Below are positions 7,767-16,511 of a DNA stretch of 64,000 nucleotides, one piece after another. Position 1 is the first letter of the stretch; every line of letters starts with the position of its first letter. Source of the stretch: Psychrosphaera haliotis (GTDB lineage: Bacteria; Pseudomonadota; Gammaproteobacteria; Enterobacterales; Alteromonadaceae); the NCBI RefSeq assembly GCF_039523615.1, contig NZ_BAAAFQ010000001.1, positions 248,001-312,000 of the forward strand. The letters are read 5' to 3'. Position numbers and translations under genes: made by a program. Below the pieces are notes generated by a model. It was not told the origin of the DNA and made no database searches. It worked only from the letters and a program-made list of their open reading frames with translations.

Positions 7767-8685
7767 ATGCTAACCCCTGGGATTCTTTTTTTACCTTATT
7801 CAACAACCACTGCCTAAATATTTTTATTTTAGGGCTATCAATTTGTGAATCCCTGCACGCTAGGTAGTAAGCTCGTTCACTAATCAATGCTTGAGTAAAT
7901 GGCACCACTAACCTTCCTGATTCAATATCCGGCTGTGCTAACACACTATGCGCTAACGCTATTCCTTGGCCATGAATAGCGGCTTGCAGCACCATAGAGG
8001 AGTGGGAAAAAATAGGGCCCTGATTAACGTTAATATCCCTTAATCCTACGGACTTAATGTAATCTTTCCAATTATTGCGTGCAGTATCGTGAAGTAACGT
8101 AAAGTTTTTTAAATCTTCTAGATTCTTTAAGCCATTATTTTGGGCTAGCAATAACGGCGAGCATACTGGGATTAGGTATTCAGTATGCAGTTTGTCGGCA
8201 TTTATGCCATTCCACTGACCTTTGCCATAATAAATAGCTACATCAACGTCATCTGTTAGTGAGTTTTCGTCATGATCCTGAGCTTTAATGCGAACATCTA
8301 TATCAGGATTGTGTTTAGAAAAATCACTAAGTCTTGGTACTAACCATTGAATCGCAAAACTAGGTGTCATTGCAATACTAACAGAGCCTTTTGCCCCACG
8401 GCTTAGTAGCCGCTCGGTTGCATCATAAAGATTAATAAAAATGTCTTTAATATCTAAGTAGTAACTTTGTCCCTCTTCCGTAAGCAATAAAGAGCGATTA
8501 CGCCTCATAAAAAGTTTAATACTTAGATGATCTTCTAATAATTTTATTTGATGACTAATTGCCGCTTGTGTAACAAATAGCTCTTCAGCTGCTTTTGTAA
8601 AGCTGAGGTTTCTAGCCGCGGCTTCAAAAGCTTTAAGGGAATTTAGAGGGGGTAATCTTCTAGCCATTTTTTTATTTTTTATCAT
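7759..8685 (-). CDS. gcvA: LysR-family regulator, GcvA-like
   Basis: The protein has an N-terminal winged helix-turn-helix, starting MARRLPPLNSLKAFEAAARN with SFTKAAEELFVTQAAISHQI, which is the GcvA-type LysR signature. A LysR substrate-binding domain covers roughly residues 95-300. In E. coli GcvA controls the glycine cleavage system; the local targets here are not known. The first ATG gives 308 residues. The second Met (at 8667) matches the usual GcvA start better, and neither has a clear Shine-Dalgarno. Linkage to ygdD as in E. coli supports the GcvA subfamily, but many LysR paralogues share this start motif. Confidence 0.85.
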   Translation of the reverse strand: MIKNKKMARRLPPLNSLKAFEAAARNLSFTKAAEELFVTQAAISHQIKLLEDHLSIKLFMRRNRSLLLTEEGQSYYLDIKDIFINLYDATERLLSRGAKGSVSIAMTPSFAIQWLVPRLSDFSKHNPDIDVRIKAQDHDENSLTDDVDVAIYYGKGQWNGINADKLHTEYLIPVCSPLLLAQNNGLKNLEDLKNFTLLHDTARNNWKDYIKSVGLRDINVNQGPIFSHSSMVLQAAIHGQGIALAHSVLAQPDIESGRLVVPFTQALISERAYYLACRDSQIDSPKIKIFRQWLLNKVKKESQGLAFD

Positions 8686-8746
8686 TAGAAATATTAAAGT
8701 GAGTTTACCATTTCATTTACTAAAGGCTACTGAAATATTAAGTACA

Positions 8747-8766
8747 GGTATTCAAATATACATACC
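8747..8766. promoter_or_regulatory. Dyad in the gcvA-like/cysK intergenic region
   Basis: GGTAT and ATACC form a 5-bp inverted repeat separated by 10 bases in the 205-base region between the LysR gene and cysK. LysR-type regulators bind such short interrupted dyads and often regulate divergently. The dyad is short and AT-rich, so chance is quite possible. The remainder of this gap shows nothing clear. Confidence 0.25.
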
Positions 8767-8890
8767 ATTAGTTAGTAACAATCCTTCTTTATTGTGAAAA
8801 GTAATATTATATGACGTATTTGCATTTCTCTTATACGTTTAAAAAGCCTATCTTTAAGGTCAACATAATTTTACAAACGTTCCGGACATT

Positions 8891-9859
8891 ATGGATAATA
8901 TTGATATAGATAACTCTCAAAGCATAGGTAATACACCGCTCGTAAAACTAAACCGAGTCACGACAGGAAATGTATATGCCAAAATAGAATCGCGTAACCC
9001 TTCTTTTAGCGTTAAGTGTCGAATCGGTGCAAATATGATTTGGGACGCTGAGAAAAAAGGTTTGTTGACGGAAGGTAAAGAGTTAATTGAACCGACTTCA
9101 GGTAATACCGGAATTGCATTAGCCTTTGTTGCTGCATCTAGAGGCTATAAGCTTACGTTAACGATGCCTGAAACCATGAGTTTGGAGCGACGCAAACTAC
9201 TTAAATCACTTGGTGCCAAACTTGTGCTCACTGAAGGACCAAAAGGTATGGGCGGTGCAATCGCCAAAGCAAATGAAATTGTTGCTCAGGAACCTGATAA
9301 GTTTGTATTATTGCAGCAATTTGAAAACCCTGCGAATCCACAAATACACTTTGAAACAACGGGACCAGAGATATGGAATGCGACACAAGGCAAGATTGAT
9401 ATATTTGTTGCTGGTGTCGGTACTGGCGGAACGATCACTGGTGTTTCTCGTTATATCAAAAACGAAAAGAATAAGAATATACAGTCAATTGCGGTGGAAC
9501 CAACCCACTCTCCCGTAATAAGTCAGCAATTAGCAGGACAAGAGTTAACACCTGGACCACATAAGATTCAGGGTATAGGCGCTGGTTTTATTCCTAAAAA
9601 CTTAGACTTAAGTCTTATAGATTCAGTGGAACAAGTTTCTAATGAAGAAACTATGGAAATGGCACATAGACTAATGAAAGAAGAAGGAATTTTAGCTGGT
9701 ATTTCTTCTGGTGCTGCTGTTGTTGCTGCCAAAAGACTTGCTGAACGACCTGAAAACAAAAATAAGAATATTGTTGTTATTCTACCTAGTGCATCGGAGC
9801 GCTATTTAAGCTCACCTTTATTTGATGGTGAATTTGAAGAACAAGAACTAACTCAATAG
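8891..9859 (+). CDS. cysK: Cysteine synthase A (O-acetylserine sulfhydrylase)
   Basis: The 322-residue PLP enzyme is collinear with E. coli CysK (323 residues). The Schiff-base lysine is K42 in SVKCRIG, the substrate loop is TSGNTG at about 69-74, the phosphate-binding glycine loop is GVGTGGT, and GISSGAA lies near the C-terminus. It makes L-cysteine from O-acetylserine and sulfide in the cytoplasm. RNPSFSVKCRIGANM is characteristic of CysK and distinguishes it from CysM. The gene stands alone behind a long leader, so it probably has its own promoter; I could not identify a CysB site by eye. Confidence 0.97.
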   Translation: MDNIDIDNSQSIGNTPLVKLNRVTTGNVYAKIESRNPSFSVKCRIGANMIWDAEKKGLLTEGKELIEPTSGNTGIALAFVAASRGYKLTLTMPETMSLERRKLLKSLGAKLVLTEGPKGMGGAIAKANEIVAQEPDKFVLLQQFENPANPQIHFETTGPEIWNATQGKIDIFVAGVGTGGTITGVSRYIKNEKNKNIQSIAVEPTHSPVISQQLAGQELTPGPHKIQGIGAGFIPKNLDLSLIDSVEQVSNEETMEMAHRLMKEEGILAGISSGAAVVAAKRLAERPENKNKNIVVILPSASERYLSSPLFDGEFEEQELTQ

Positions 9860-9893
9860 CCAGTAAGACTTTATTTAATAAGCTTTTGTAGTA

Positions 9894-9933
9894 CACTTGT
9901 TGTTGTCCCGTTTCAATTGGATAACAACAAGTG
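9894..9933. repeat. 11-bp inverted repeat overlapping a GTG start codon
   Basis: CACTTGTTGTT (9894-9904) is the perfect reverse complement of AACAACAAGTG (9923-9933), with an 18-base loop. The right arm ends on the GTG start codon of the lipoprotein gene. No T-run follows on either strand, so it is not a standard terminator. It could fold in the mRNA and hide the start codon, or be a protein-binding site. Confidence 0.55.
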
Positions 9934-10386
9934 CTGAAAAAAAGCTTATTACTATATTTGATATTATTACTGCCGTTAGTAGGTTGTGAAGAAAAAAGTG
10001 ACAACATCCCTGCATTTGCAAATCCCAATGCTCCAGAATATAGAGCTCTTACATTTTTCGATGCGATTTATAATAACGCCGATATGGAACTTGCGCTTAA
10101 ATATTCTACCAAACAGCATGCTCGAATTATTAAGTCCTATGGAAGCGTAAAGGGTTACTCTAGATACGTGTTGAATCTACAGTTTGATCCTGGCGTCGAC
10201 TTAAAAATAGACAGAACATTAAGCCAAGTAGAAACCACTTCACAAAAAACAACGTCTGTTAATATTTTGTTTTCTGGCTTCTATCATGGCAATAAGATTA
10301 ATGACTTAAGAGAAGTCAAATTTGAAAAAGTGAAGGGCCAATGGCTAATATCAAAGATAGCCGGTGACCCATACGCAAGAAGATAA
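9931..10386 (+). CDS. Small lipoprotein, NTF2/DUF4878-like
   Basis: The 151-residue protein begins with a lipoprotein signal peptide. A basic MLKKS is followed by a leucine-rich core and the lipobox LVGC, with the lipidated cysteine at position 19. The mature part, from EYRALTFFDAIYNNADMELA to VKGQWLISKI near the C-terminus, resembles NTF2-like lipoproteins of the DUF4878 type; that is an inference from pattern only. The GTG start is chosen because it gives a perfect signal peptide and a stop codon lies three codons upstream in frame. It ends at the base before the convergent ggt stop, and its start is buried in an 11-bp inverted repeat. Confidence 0.75.
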   Translation: MLKKSLLLYLILLLPLVGCEEKSDNIPAFANPNAPEYRALTFFDAIYNNADMELALKYSTKQHARIIKSYGSVKGYSRYVLNLQFDPGVDLKIDRTLSQVETTSQKTTSVNILFSGFYHGNKINDLREVKFEKVKGQWLISKIAGDPYARR

Positions 10387-12120
10387 TTAGAGCCCTTCGG
10401 ACGTCCCTTCTCTTCTTGGGTCAGCTGCACCTTGCCAACCACCTTCAACTTTTAGTATTCCGTGTATACCAGAGGTTAAGTTAAGCATTCTAACTTTATG
10501 GCCTTTGGCTTCTAGCTTTGGTTTTATTTCTAATAACTCAGCCCTATTTTCTAATGATGTGTAACTATTTCGATTAGAAATTCGTGGTAAGTCCACAACC
10601 TGCTTCATATCCATTTTATAATCAAGCAGTCCAATTAAAGCGTAACCTACATAGTTGATAATTCGGCTGCCGCCTGGCGAACCAATTAACGCAAAAACTT
10701 TATTGTCTTTTAGCACAATCACGGGTGTCATTGAGCTTCTAGGTCGTTTGCCTGCTTCAACACGGTTTGCAACCAACTTACCATTAACACTCGGTTTCAA
10801 TGAAAAATCCGTTAGCTGATTGTTTAGTAGAAACCCACCTGACATAACGTTTGAGCCAAAGCCCATTTCAATACTTGTCGTCATAGATATAGCATTTCCG
10901 AACGAATCAACTATTGAGAGGTGACTCGTATTAGGTTGCTCAATACTTACATTAGATGCTATTAGGTTATCATTGAAACGGCCCGGTTTAGCTTTTCCCA
11001 TATCCTTTTTATCGTCTATCAAGTTTGAACGCTTTTCTAAATAGTCACTAGCTAACATCTTAGACACGGGAACATCAACGAAGTCACTATCCGCTATATA
11101 TCTATTTCTATCTGCAAAAGCTAGCTTTGCTGCTTGCGTGTACCTATGAATTGTTTCTGCACTATCTACTGGAAACTCTGTTAAATTATAACGCTCTAAA
11201 AGTTTCAATATTTGTAATACAGTAATGCCACCAGAACTTGGGGGTCCCATGCTACACACTTTATATACGTCACTTGCTTGGTATTCGACACAAACAGGCT
11301 CCCTTTCTATGGATGTGTAGTTCTTAAGATCGCTTAAAGACAATAAGCCAGGCGAAATCTCACTACTTTGTACCGCTGTAACAATCTCTTTGGCTATTGT
11401 TCCAGTGTAAAATTCTTCAACGCCATTTTCAGCCAATTTTCTAAGCGTTTTGGCGAAAGGCAAGTTTTTGAGTAACACGCCCTCTTCAATAGCCTTTCCA
11501 TTCGGATAAAAGTATTCCTTGGCTGGTGAAAGTAATTTTAAACCTGGGTTCATTTCCATCTTTACGAGCGACGCTAATCGAGGGCTAACCATAAAACCCT
11601 TTTCGGCTAATTCAATAGCGGGCTGAAATAGCGAAGCCCATGGTAACTTACCTTTTTTATTATGAGCATCTGACAACATTCTCATGACACCCGGCGTACC
11701 AACAGACTTACCACCAATAACAGCATCAATCCACTTTACTGGCTTTCCATTTTTATCTAAGAATAGAGCTGGAGTAGCGTTTTGTGGTGCAGTTTCTCTA
11801 CCATCAAAAGTAGTAACTTTTGATGTTTTTGCATCAAAAGTTAGTAAAAATGCACCACCACCAATTCCTGAAGATTGGGGCTCTACTAGTGATAACACTA
11901 ACTGAGCAGCAATTGCCGCATCAGTAGCAGTGCCGCCCATTTTTAACATTTTTAAAGCAGCGTCAACGGCGTGGGGGTTAGCTGCACTCACCATCGCATT
12001 TTTACTCAAACTTGCTTTTGTATAATTAAGACCTGTAAATGCCTCTGGAACAGCTCTAGAAGGCTCGTCTGCAAAAACAGAGCTTGCAAACATTAAAGGA
12101 ATAAGACTAAATAAGCGCAT
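10387..12120 (-). CDS. ggt: Gamma-glutamyltransferase (periplasmic)
   Basis: The 577-residue protein has a cleavable signal peptide (cut near FADEP, residue 18). It is an Ntn-hydrolase precursor that cleaves itself into two subunits before the catalytic threonine. Here the site is Asn397/Thr398 in PNTSHLSIVD. The N-terminal ANPHAVDAA and the gate motif PPSSGGI (about 293-299) fit the family, as does the C-terminal IGSPGGSRI. The enzyme transfers or hydrolyses the gamma-glutamyl group of glutathione in the periplasm. Length and motifs are complete. It stands alone on the minus strand. Confidence 0.96.
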   Translation of the reverse strand: MRLFSLIPLMFASSVFADEPSRAVPEAFTGLNYTKASLSKNAMVSAANPHAVDAALKMLKMGGTATDAAIAAQLVLSLVEPQSSGIGGGAFLLTFDAKTSKVTTFDGRETAPQNATPALFLDKNGKPVKWIDAVIGGKSVGTPGVMRMLSDAHNKKGKLPWASLFQPAIELAEKGFMVSPRLASLVKMEMNPGLKLLSPAKEYFYPNGKAIEEGVLLKNLPFAKTLRKLAENGVEEFYTGTIAKEIVTAVQSSEISPGLLSLSDLKNYTSIEREPVCVEYQASDVYKVCSMGPPSSGGITVLQILKLLERYNLTEFPVDSAETIHRYTQAAKLAFADRNRYIADSDFVDVPVSKMLASDYLEKRSNLIDDKKDMGKAKPGRFNDNLIASNVSIEQPNTSHLSIVDSFGNAISMTTSIEMGFGSNVMSGGFLLNNQLTDFSLKPSVNGKLVANRVEAGKRPRSSMTPVIVLKDNKVFALIGSPGGSRIINYVGYALIGLLDYKMDMKQVVDLPRISNRNSYTSLENRAELLEIKPKLEAKGHKVRMLNLTSGIHGILKVEGGWQGAADPRREGTSEGL

Positions 12121-12221
12121 AACAATCTCGAGTAATCATAAGAAAACATGATAGTAACAAAACCAGATCAAATTCTCATGGAGTTTTCCATCAGCCGACC
12201 TAAAAACAAGAGGAGCTAACG

Positions 12222-12803
12222 TTGCTAGGGTTTCCAACTCAACTGAAATATATAATAGGCCCTGTTTCTGTCGCTTTTTTCATAATTATTGCCTCTCTTA
12301 TCCCAGATACTTTTTTGGAAACGCTATATTTAGAACCCAACAAAGTTTTCGGTGGTGAATTATGGAGAATAATCACTGGACAATTTTTGCATTCAAACAA
12401 TGCTCATATGTGGATGAACATAGCGGGCCTTGCATTAGTTTGGGCCTTGCATGGCGACCATTATCGTATTCATCATTTTTGGGTATTAAGTATTATAGGA
12501 ATGTTATTGGTTGGTTTATTGGTAACATTCTTTAGTGAGTACGGCATTTACACAGGTTTTTCCGGTGTTTTACATTTTCTTCTAGCTTATGGCGCAATGA
12601 TAGATATCAAAAACAAAGATAAAACAGGTTATCTGTTAATTATGGGCCTTTTAGCTAAAGTTGCCTATGAGAATGTTTTTGGTGCGGCGCAAAGCACAGA
12701 ACAACTTATTGAAGCTAGTGTAGCGGTTGATGCGCACGCATTTGGTTTAGTAACCGGTTTCTTGTTGTTTCTAATAATAAAAAAGCCTCTATATATAAAA
12801 TAG
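12222..12803 (+). CDS. rrtA: Rhombosortase (rhomboid GlyGly-CTERM protease)
   Basis: The 193-residue inner-membrane protein has about six hydrophobic segments. It carries the rhomboid pattern GGELWRIITGQFLHSNNAHMWMN, the catalytic serine S114 in GFSGVLH and the catalytic histidine H172 in VDAHAFG. The short size and the GFSGVLH plus AKVAYE and VAVDAH motifs match rhombosortase (the TIGR03902 type), which cleaves C-terminal GlyGly-CTERM tails of exported proteins. The TTG start has AGGAG six bases upstream. A possible substrate elsewhere in the window is the DUF3466 protein at 38146-39831. Confidence 0.88.
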   Translation: MLGFPTQLKYIIGPVSVAFFIIIASLIPDTFLETLYLEPNKVFGGELWRIITGQFLHSNNAHMWMNIAGLALVWALHGDHYRIHHFWVLSIIGMLLVGLLVTFFSEYGIYTGFSGVLHFLLAYGAMIDIKNKDKTGYLLIMGLLAKVAYENVFGAAQSTEQLIEASVAVDAHAFGLVTGFLLFLIIKKPLYIK

Positions 12804-12811
12804 AGGCCTTT
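12779..12811. terminator. Bidirectional terminator between rhombosortase and S9 peptidase genes
   Basis: GCCTCTAT (12785-12792) pairs with ATAGAGGC (12800-12807), and the stem overlaps the rhombosortase stop codon. A-rich bases at 12779-12784 give a T-run on the minus strand, so it is strongest for the convergent S9 peptidase gene. Confidence 0.7.
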
Positions 12812-12849
12812 ATAGTATTTCAATTTAATTTAAAGCTTAGATACCTAAA

Positions 12850-15300
12850 TCAAAGGTTATTCTCAAACAACTTATATATTCGCCTATATTCATCCAACCA
12901 ACTTGATGGCTGAACAAAGCCATGTGGCTCTACAGGGTAAATAGCGGTTTCAAAATTCTCTTTCTCCAACTCTATAAACCTCTGAACTAGTCGCACTACA
13001 TCTACAAAAAAGACATTGTTATCAACCATTGGCGCATTAATCAACAGTGGTTTTGTTAATCCTTCTGCAAAATAGATTGGTGAGCTTTTTCTATAAGCGA
13101 TCATATCGTCTTCAGGTCGATTTAATATATTGGAAGTATAGCCATCATTATAATGAGCCCAATCAGATACCGGTCTTAACGCTGCGCCTGCTTGAAATAG
13201 GTCAGGTTGCGTGAACAACGCCATGAAAGTCATAAAGCCGCCGTAAGAGCCTCCGTATGTACCTACTCTATTTCTATCAACGTTCGCATTTGAAACGAGC
13301 CAGTTGACGCCGTCTGACAGATCTTCAATCTCAGGAGTACCCATTTGACGATAGATAGCAGTTCGCCAATCACGTCCATAACCTTTAGACGCTCTATAGT
13401 CCATGTCCATAACAACATAACCTTGCTGGGCAAGCATATTGTGGAACATAAACTCTCTGAAGTAGCCAGACCAGCCTTTGTGGCTATTTTGCAAATAACC
13501 AGCACCGTGATTGAATATTACCGCTTTCCTTGGCTCGCCTTTTTTATAATCTTTAGGGTAATAAACTCTTGCATAAATTGGCTTGTCGGTGTTTGTAGAA
13601 GGGACTGCTACAATTTCTGGTGCAGTCCAAGGCATCGCTTTAAACTCTTCTGAAACTGTATTGGTCAGTCTAGTAGATTCACCTGATTTGACTGTATATG
13701 TGTATAAGTCACTAGGTCTTAGTAAATTTGAATGACTAACCAACAACTTAGTTTCATCCGGACTTAAAGAAAACGTATTTTCTCCAGTTTTATCGGTGAT
13801 GGCAGTTGGACTCAAAACCTTATTAACAGAACTTTTCAGCTTATAAACATGATACTCACCCGGGTGATTTACGTTCGCCCTAAATATAAACTGTGAATCG
13901 TTTTTAGTTAAAACAGGGGTTGAAACCTCATACTCACCATCAGTTAACTGTTTAGTTTGTTTTGAATCGATATCTTTAGTGTAAAGGTGAGAATATCCTG
14001 TTTCTTCCGACAAATAGTAAAGTTTTTCACTGTTGTTAAACCAGCCAAAATCATTAAACGTATAGTTTATCCATGCGTCGTCATGCAATTGATGTTGGTT
14101 TACAAACTTATGTTCATTGAGATCTACAGTTGATAACCAGCGGTCTTTGTTGTCCCAAGCCTCAAGCATAATAGCCACTTGTTTACTGCTCTTGTGCCAT
14201 TGTATTGCTGATTGTGACCATGACCAATCTACTATTAGGTTAATTGTTCTCGGTTTGCTTTCTGACTTATACTCTTTGCCTTCTGCCGCATAGTTTTCTG
14301 CTCTAACGTCAGCTAAGACATCTTTATCAAAATCTGGCAGCGAATTTATCGCTAGCTCATATTTCTCTCCTTTGGCGATATCAACTAACCAAAACTCTTG
14401 TTGAACAGGTTTAGCATCGGCTACTCTTCTGCGTACTTTTTCAATTTCGATACGACCATCTTGAGCGATATAGTTAGGCATAACATCCGTATCATCGCGC
14501 CAAGATGATTTTTTTTGCACAACAACGATTATCTTCTCAGCATCTGGAGATACCTTCGCTGCTGAGAGAACGTTACCCTTTCCAAAATAAAAGTGCTTTT
14601 TATGAGCAAATTTATTCTGTGCTTTAAGGGCCTCATTCGACTCATATCTTTCAATGTTATCTTTGTGCTTATTTGCTACATAATTTATAAGTGAGTGTTG
14701 CTCAGACGCTATAAGATCAGCTGGACCTTTAGGCGCTTCGGGCTTGTCACTCATTGACAGCTTAAAGACTTCATTTACTTTTCTATTCTTAATATTATAA
14801 GAAATAAATCGATTAGCTTCCCAATAACCAAGCAAGTTATCTTTTACAAACTGTGGTGAAGACTCGTAGTCACTCGTATTCGTAACTTGAGTTACTTTAC
14901 TAGTTTTTACATCCCATAAAAAAATATCACCTTTAAAAACATAAGCTGCAAACTGGCCATCAAGACTGTAAGTTGTTTGTGACAACTTAGTTTTGTGAGC
15001 TTCATCAAAGCCGATTTCTTTAAAACTCTTTGGATTCAAACTGTCCAAACGAATTTGTTTATTCACAGCGGATAATTTTACGTCTTGATTAAACGTAACG
15101 TGTCTAGAGTCCGGTAGCCATTTAGGCGATGTTGGTGTTGTTGCAATCCAACTAGGATCAGACATTATTTTTTCTAACGATATTTCCGTATCGCTAGCGG
15201 CATAAGAATTAGCGCTAATTACGAATAATGCGCTTAGAACATTAACGGCTAGCCTCGATGTACTAACCTTTATATTAAGTTTTGACATAGTGAATTCCAT
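12850..15300 (-). CDS. S9 family prolyl oligopeptidase (DPP-IV/acyl-peptidase type)
   Basis: The 816-residue exported peptidase has an N-terminal signal peptide (hydrophobic core about 17-33, ANSYA cleavage), a beta-propeller region of about 50-560, and a C-terminal alpha/beta-hydrolase domain. The catalytic triad is visible: S685 in GGSYGG, D760 in PMVDNN and H793 in EPHGF. It likely removes dipeptides or cleaves short peptides in the periplasm. The first ATG (15300) lies one base after the sohB stop codon, implying translational coupling. The Met at 15288 is an equally good start for the signal peptide. MVDNN replaces the usual MVDDN, which keeps the acid. Confidence 0.93.
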   Translation of the reverse strand: MEFTMSKLNIKVSTSRLAVNVLSALFVISANSYAASDTEISLEKIMSDPSWIATTPTSPKWLPDSRHVTFNQDVKLSAVNKQIRLDSLNPKSFKEIGFDEAHKTKLSQTTYSLDGQFAAYVFKGDIFLWDVKTSKVTQVTNTSDYESSPQFVKDNLLGYWEANRFISYNIKNRKVNEVFKLSMSDKPEAPKGPADLIASEQHSLINYVANKHKDNIERYESNEALKAQNKFAHKKHFYFGKGNVLSAAKVSPDAEKIIVVVQKKSSWRDDTDVMPNYIAQDGRIEIEKVRRRVADAKPVQQEFWLVDIAKGEKYELAINSLPDFDKDVLADVRAENYAAEGKEYKSESKPRTINLIVDWSWSQSAIQWHKSSKQVAIMLEAWDNKDRWLSTVDLNEHKFVNQHQLHDDAWINYTFNDFGWFNNSEKLYYLSEETGYSHLYTKDIDSKQTKQLTDGEYEVSTPVLTKNDSQFIFRANVNHPGEYHVYKLKSSVNKVLSPTAITDKTGENTFSLSPDETKLLVSHSNLLRPSDLYTYTVKSGESTRLTNTVSEEFKAMPWTAPEIVAVPSTNTDKPIYARVYYPKDYKKGEPRKAVIFNHGAGYLQNSHKGWSGYFREFMFHNMLAQQGYVVMDMDYRASKGYGRDWRTAIYRQMGTPEIEDLSDGVNWLVSNANVDRNRVGTYGGSYGGFMTFMALFTQPDLFQAGAALRPVSDWAHYNDGYTSNILNRPEDDMIAYRKSSPIYFAEGLTKPLLINAPMVDNNVFFVDVVRLVQRFIELEKENFETAIYPVEPHGFVQPSSWLDEYRRIYKLFENNL

Positions 15301-15301
15301 T

Positions 15302-16351
15302 TTATTTAGTGTTTGTCACTGACCACGTACTAAGTTTACCTACCAGTTTAGTAATTGCAGTAGAAGCTGCGAAACCGAATCGCTCTGCAATATTGTGCTT
15401 CACTTTGTACTCAATTTTATAAACATCATATTTATCGACAGCTTCTAGTAGAAGGTCATCGCTTGTCATGACTCTATCAACTAAGTTTAGTGTCAGAGCT
15501 TGGCTACCATACCAATGTTCGCCTGTTGCAACTTTATCAATATCGACAGAAGGACGGTTATCGGCGACAAACTCTTTAAATAGTACATGTGTTTCTTCAA
15601 GCTCTTCTTTAAATTTTGTTCTAGCCGTGTCGGTATTTTCACCAAGTACCGTTAAAGTACGTTTAAACTCGCCGGCAGTATGTTGCTCAATTTCTACATC
15701 ATATTTCTTTAACAACTTGTTAATATTTGGTAATTGAGCAACAACGCCTATAGAACCTATGATGGCAAATGGTGCTGCAACAATTTCATCTGCCACACAG
15801 GCCATCATGTAACCACCAGAAGCAGCGACCTTATCTACAGCTACCGTTGTATGAATATTCTTGGATTTTAATCTAGCTATTTGCGATGAAGCTAAGCCAT
15901 ACCCATGAACAACACCACCTGGGCTTTCAAGGTTTAGTACAACTCGATCGCCTTCTTCAGCTATCGATACAATCGCTGTTATCTCTTCTCGTAAAGACTC
16001 AGTTGCGCTTGCTTCTACATCGCCGTCAAACTCTAAAACAAATAACCGCGACTTTTCTAAATCTTCGGTGCTACTTTTAGATTTTTTCTTATTTTCTTTT
16101 TTCTTGCTTTTATCTTCTGCTTTTTGTTTTTTATCAAAGGCTTTAATTTGTTCTTTAGATAATAGTGCTTTCTTTAGATCTTTTACGTCTTCTTGATACT
16201 CTTCTGACAAGTATTCAATGTTTAATTCGCCCTTTTTACTATTTTTTGGCTTAATAGCAGCGCCCGCTATAAAACCTAAAACCAATCCAATCGCGACAAC
16301 TATTGTTGCTGTTTTCGCAATAAACAAACCGTACTCATATAAAAATTCCAA
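15302..16351 (-). CDS. sohB: Probable protease SohB
   Basis: The protein is 349 residues long, the same as E. coli SohB. It has one N-terminal membrane anchor (about 9-32), a lysine-rich linker (about 60-100), and a peptidase S49 domain. The Ser-Lys dyad is S178 in AASGGYMMA and K230 in GEFKRTLT. It is a signal-peptide-peptidase-like periplasmic serine protease. The TTG start is supported by AGGAG six bases upstream and by alignment with the E. coli N-terminus. The S9 peptidase gene follows directly. An octamer repeat array sits in its 5' leader. Confidence 0.95.
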   Translation of the reverse strand: MEFLYEYGLFIAKTATIVVAIGLVLGFIAGAAIKPKNSKKGELNIEYLSEEYQEDVKDLKKALLSKEQIKAFDKKQKAEDKSKKKENKKKSKSSTEDLEKSRLFVLEFDGDVEASATESLREEITAIVSIAEEGDRVVLNLESPGGVVHGYGLASSQIARLKSKNIHTTVAVDKVAASGGYMMACVADEIVAAPFAIIGSIGVVAQLPNINKLLKKYDVEIEQHTAGEFKRTLTVLGENTDTARTKFKEELEETHVLFKEFVADNRPSVDIDKVATGEHWYGSQALTLNLVDRVMTSDDLLLEAVDKYDVYKIEYKVKHNIAERFGFAASTAITKLVGKLSTWSVTNTK

Positions 16352-16369
16352 CTTTAACTCCTGATGGGC

Positions 16370-16433
16370 TTAACAATTTAACAATTTAACAATTTAACAA
16401 TTTAACAATTTAACAATTTAACAATTTAACAAA
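16370..16433. repeat. Tandem octamer array TTAACAAT, about 8 copies
   Basis: The unit TTAACAAT is repeated without interruption from 16370 to about 16432, and the last copy decays into TTAACAAA. The array starts 7 bases upstream (on the minus strand) of the sohB Shine-Dalgarno, so it lies in the sohB leader. No promoter or protein site is obvious. Confidence 0.95.
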
Positions 16434-16465
16434 AAGTGTACTTCATTTGATCCAGCAGTCACAAA

Positions 16466-16495
16466 CAAAAAAACCAGCCGAAGCTGGTTTTTAAT
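16466..16495. terminator. Terminator of the lipase gene
   Basis: AAACCAGC (16471-16478) pairs with GCTGGTTT (16483-16490) over a CGAA loop, with A-runs on the left and T-rich bases on the right. For the minus-strand lipase gene ending at 16512 this is a strong terminator. Confidence 0.85.
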
Positions 16496-16511
16496 TAACT
16501 AACCGAAAATA

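Noticed and set aside
9894..9933. Intrinsic terminator of cysK
   Set aside because: The inverted repeat is perfect, but no T-run follows on either strand and the loop is 18 bases; it also overlaps a start codon.
10387..12120. Altered autoprocessing site in gamma-glutamyltransferase (Asn before the catalytic Thr instead of Gln)
   Set aside because: Asn at this position is known in other bacterial gamma-glutamyltransferases, so it is not unusual.
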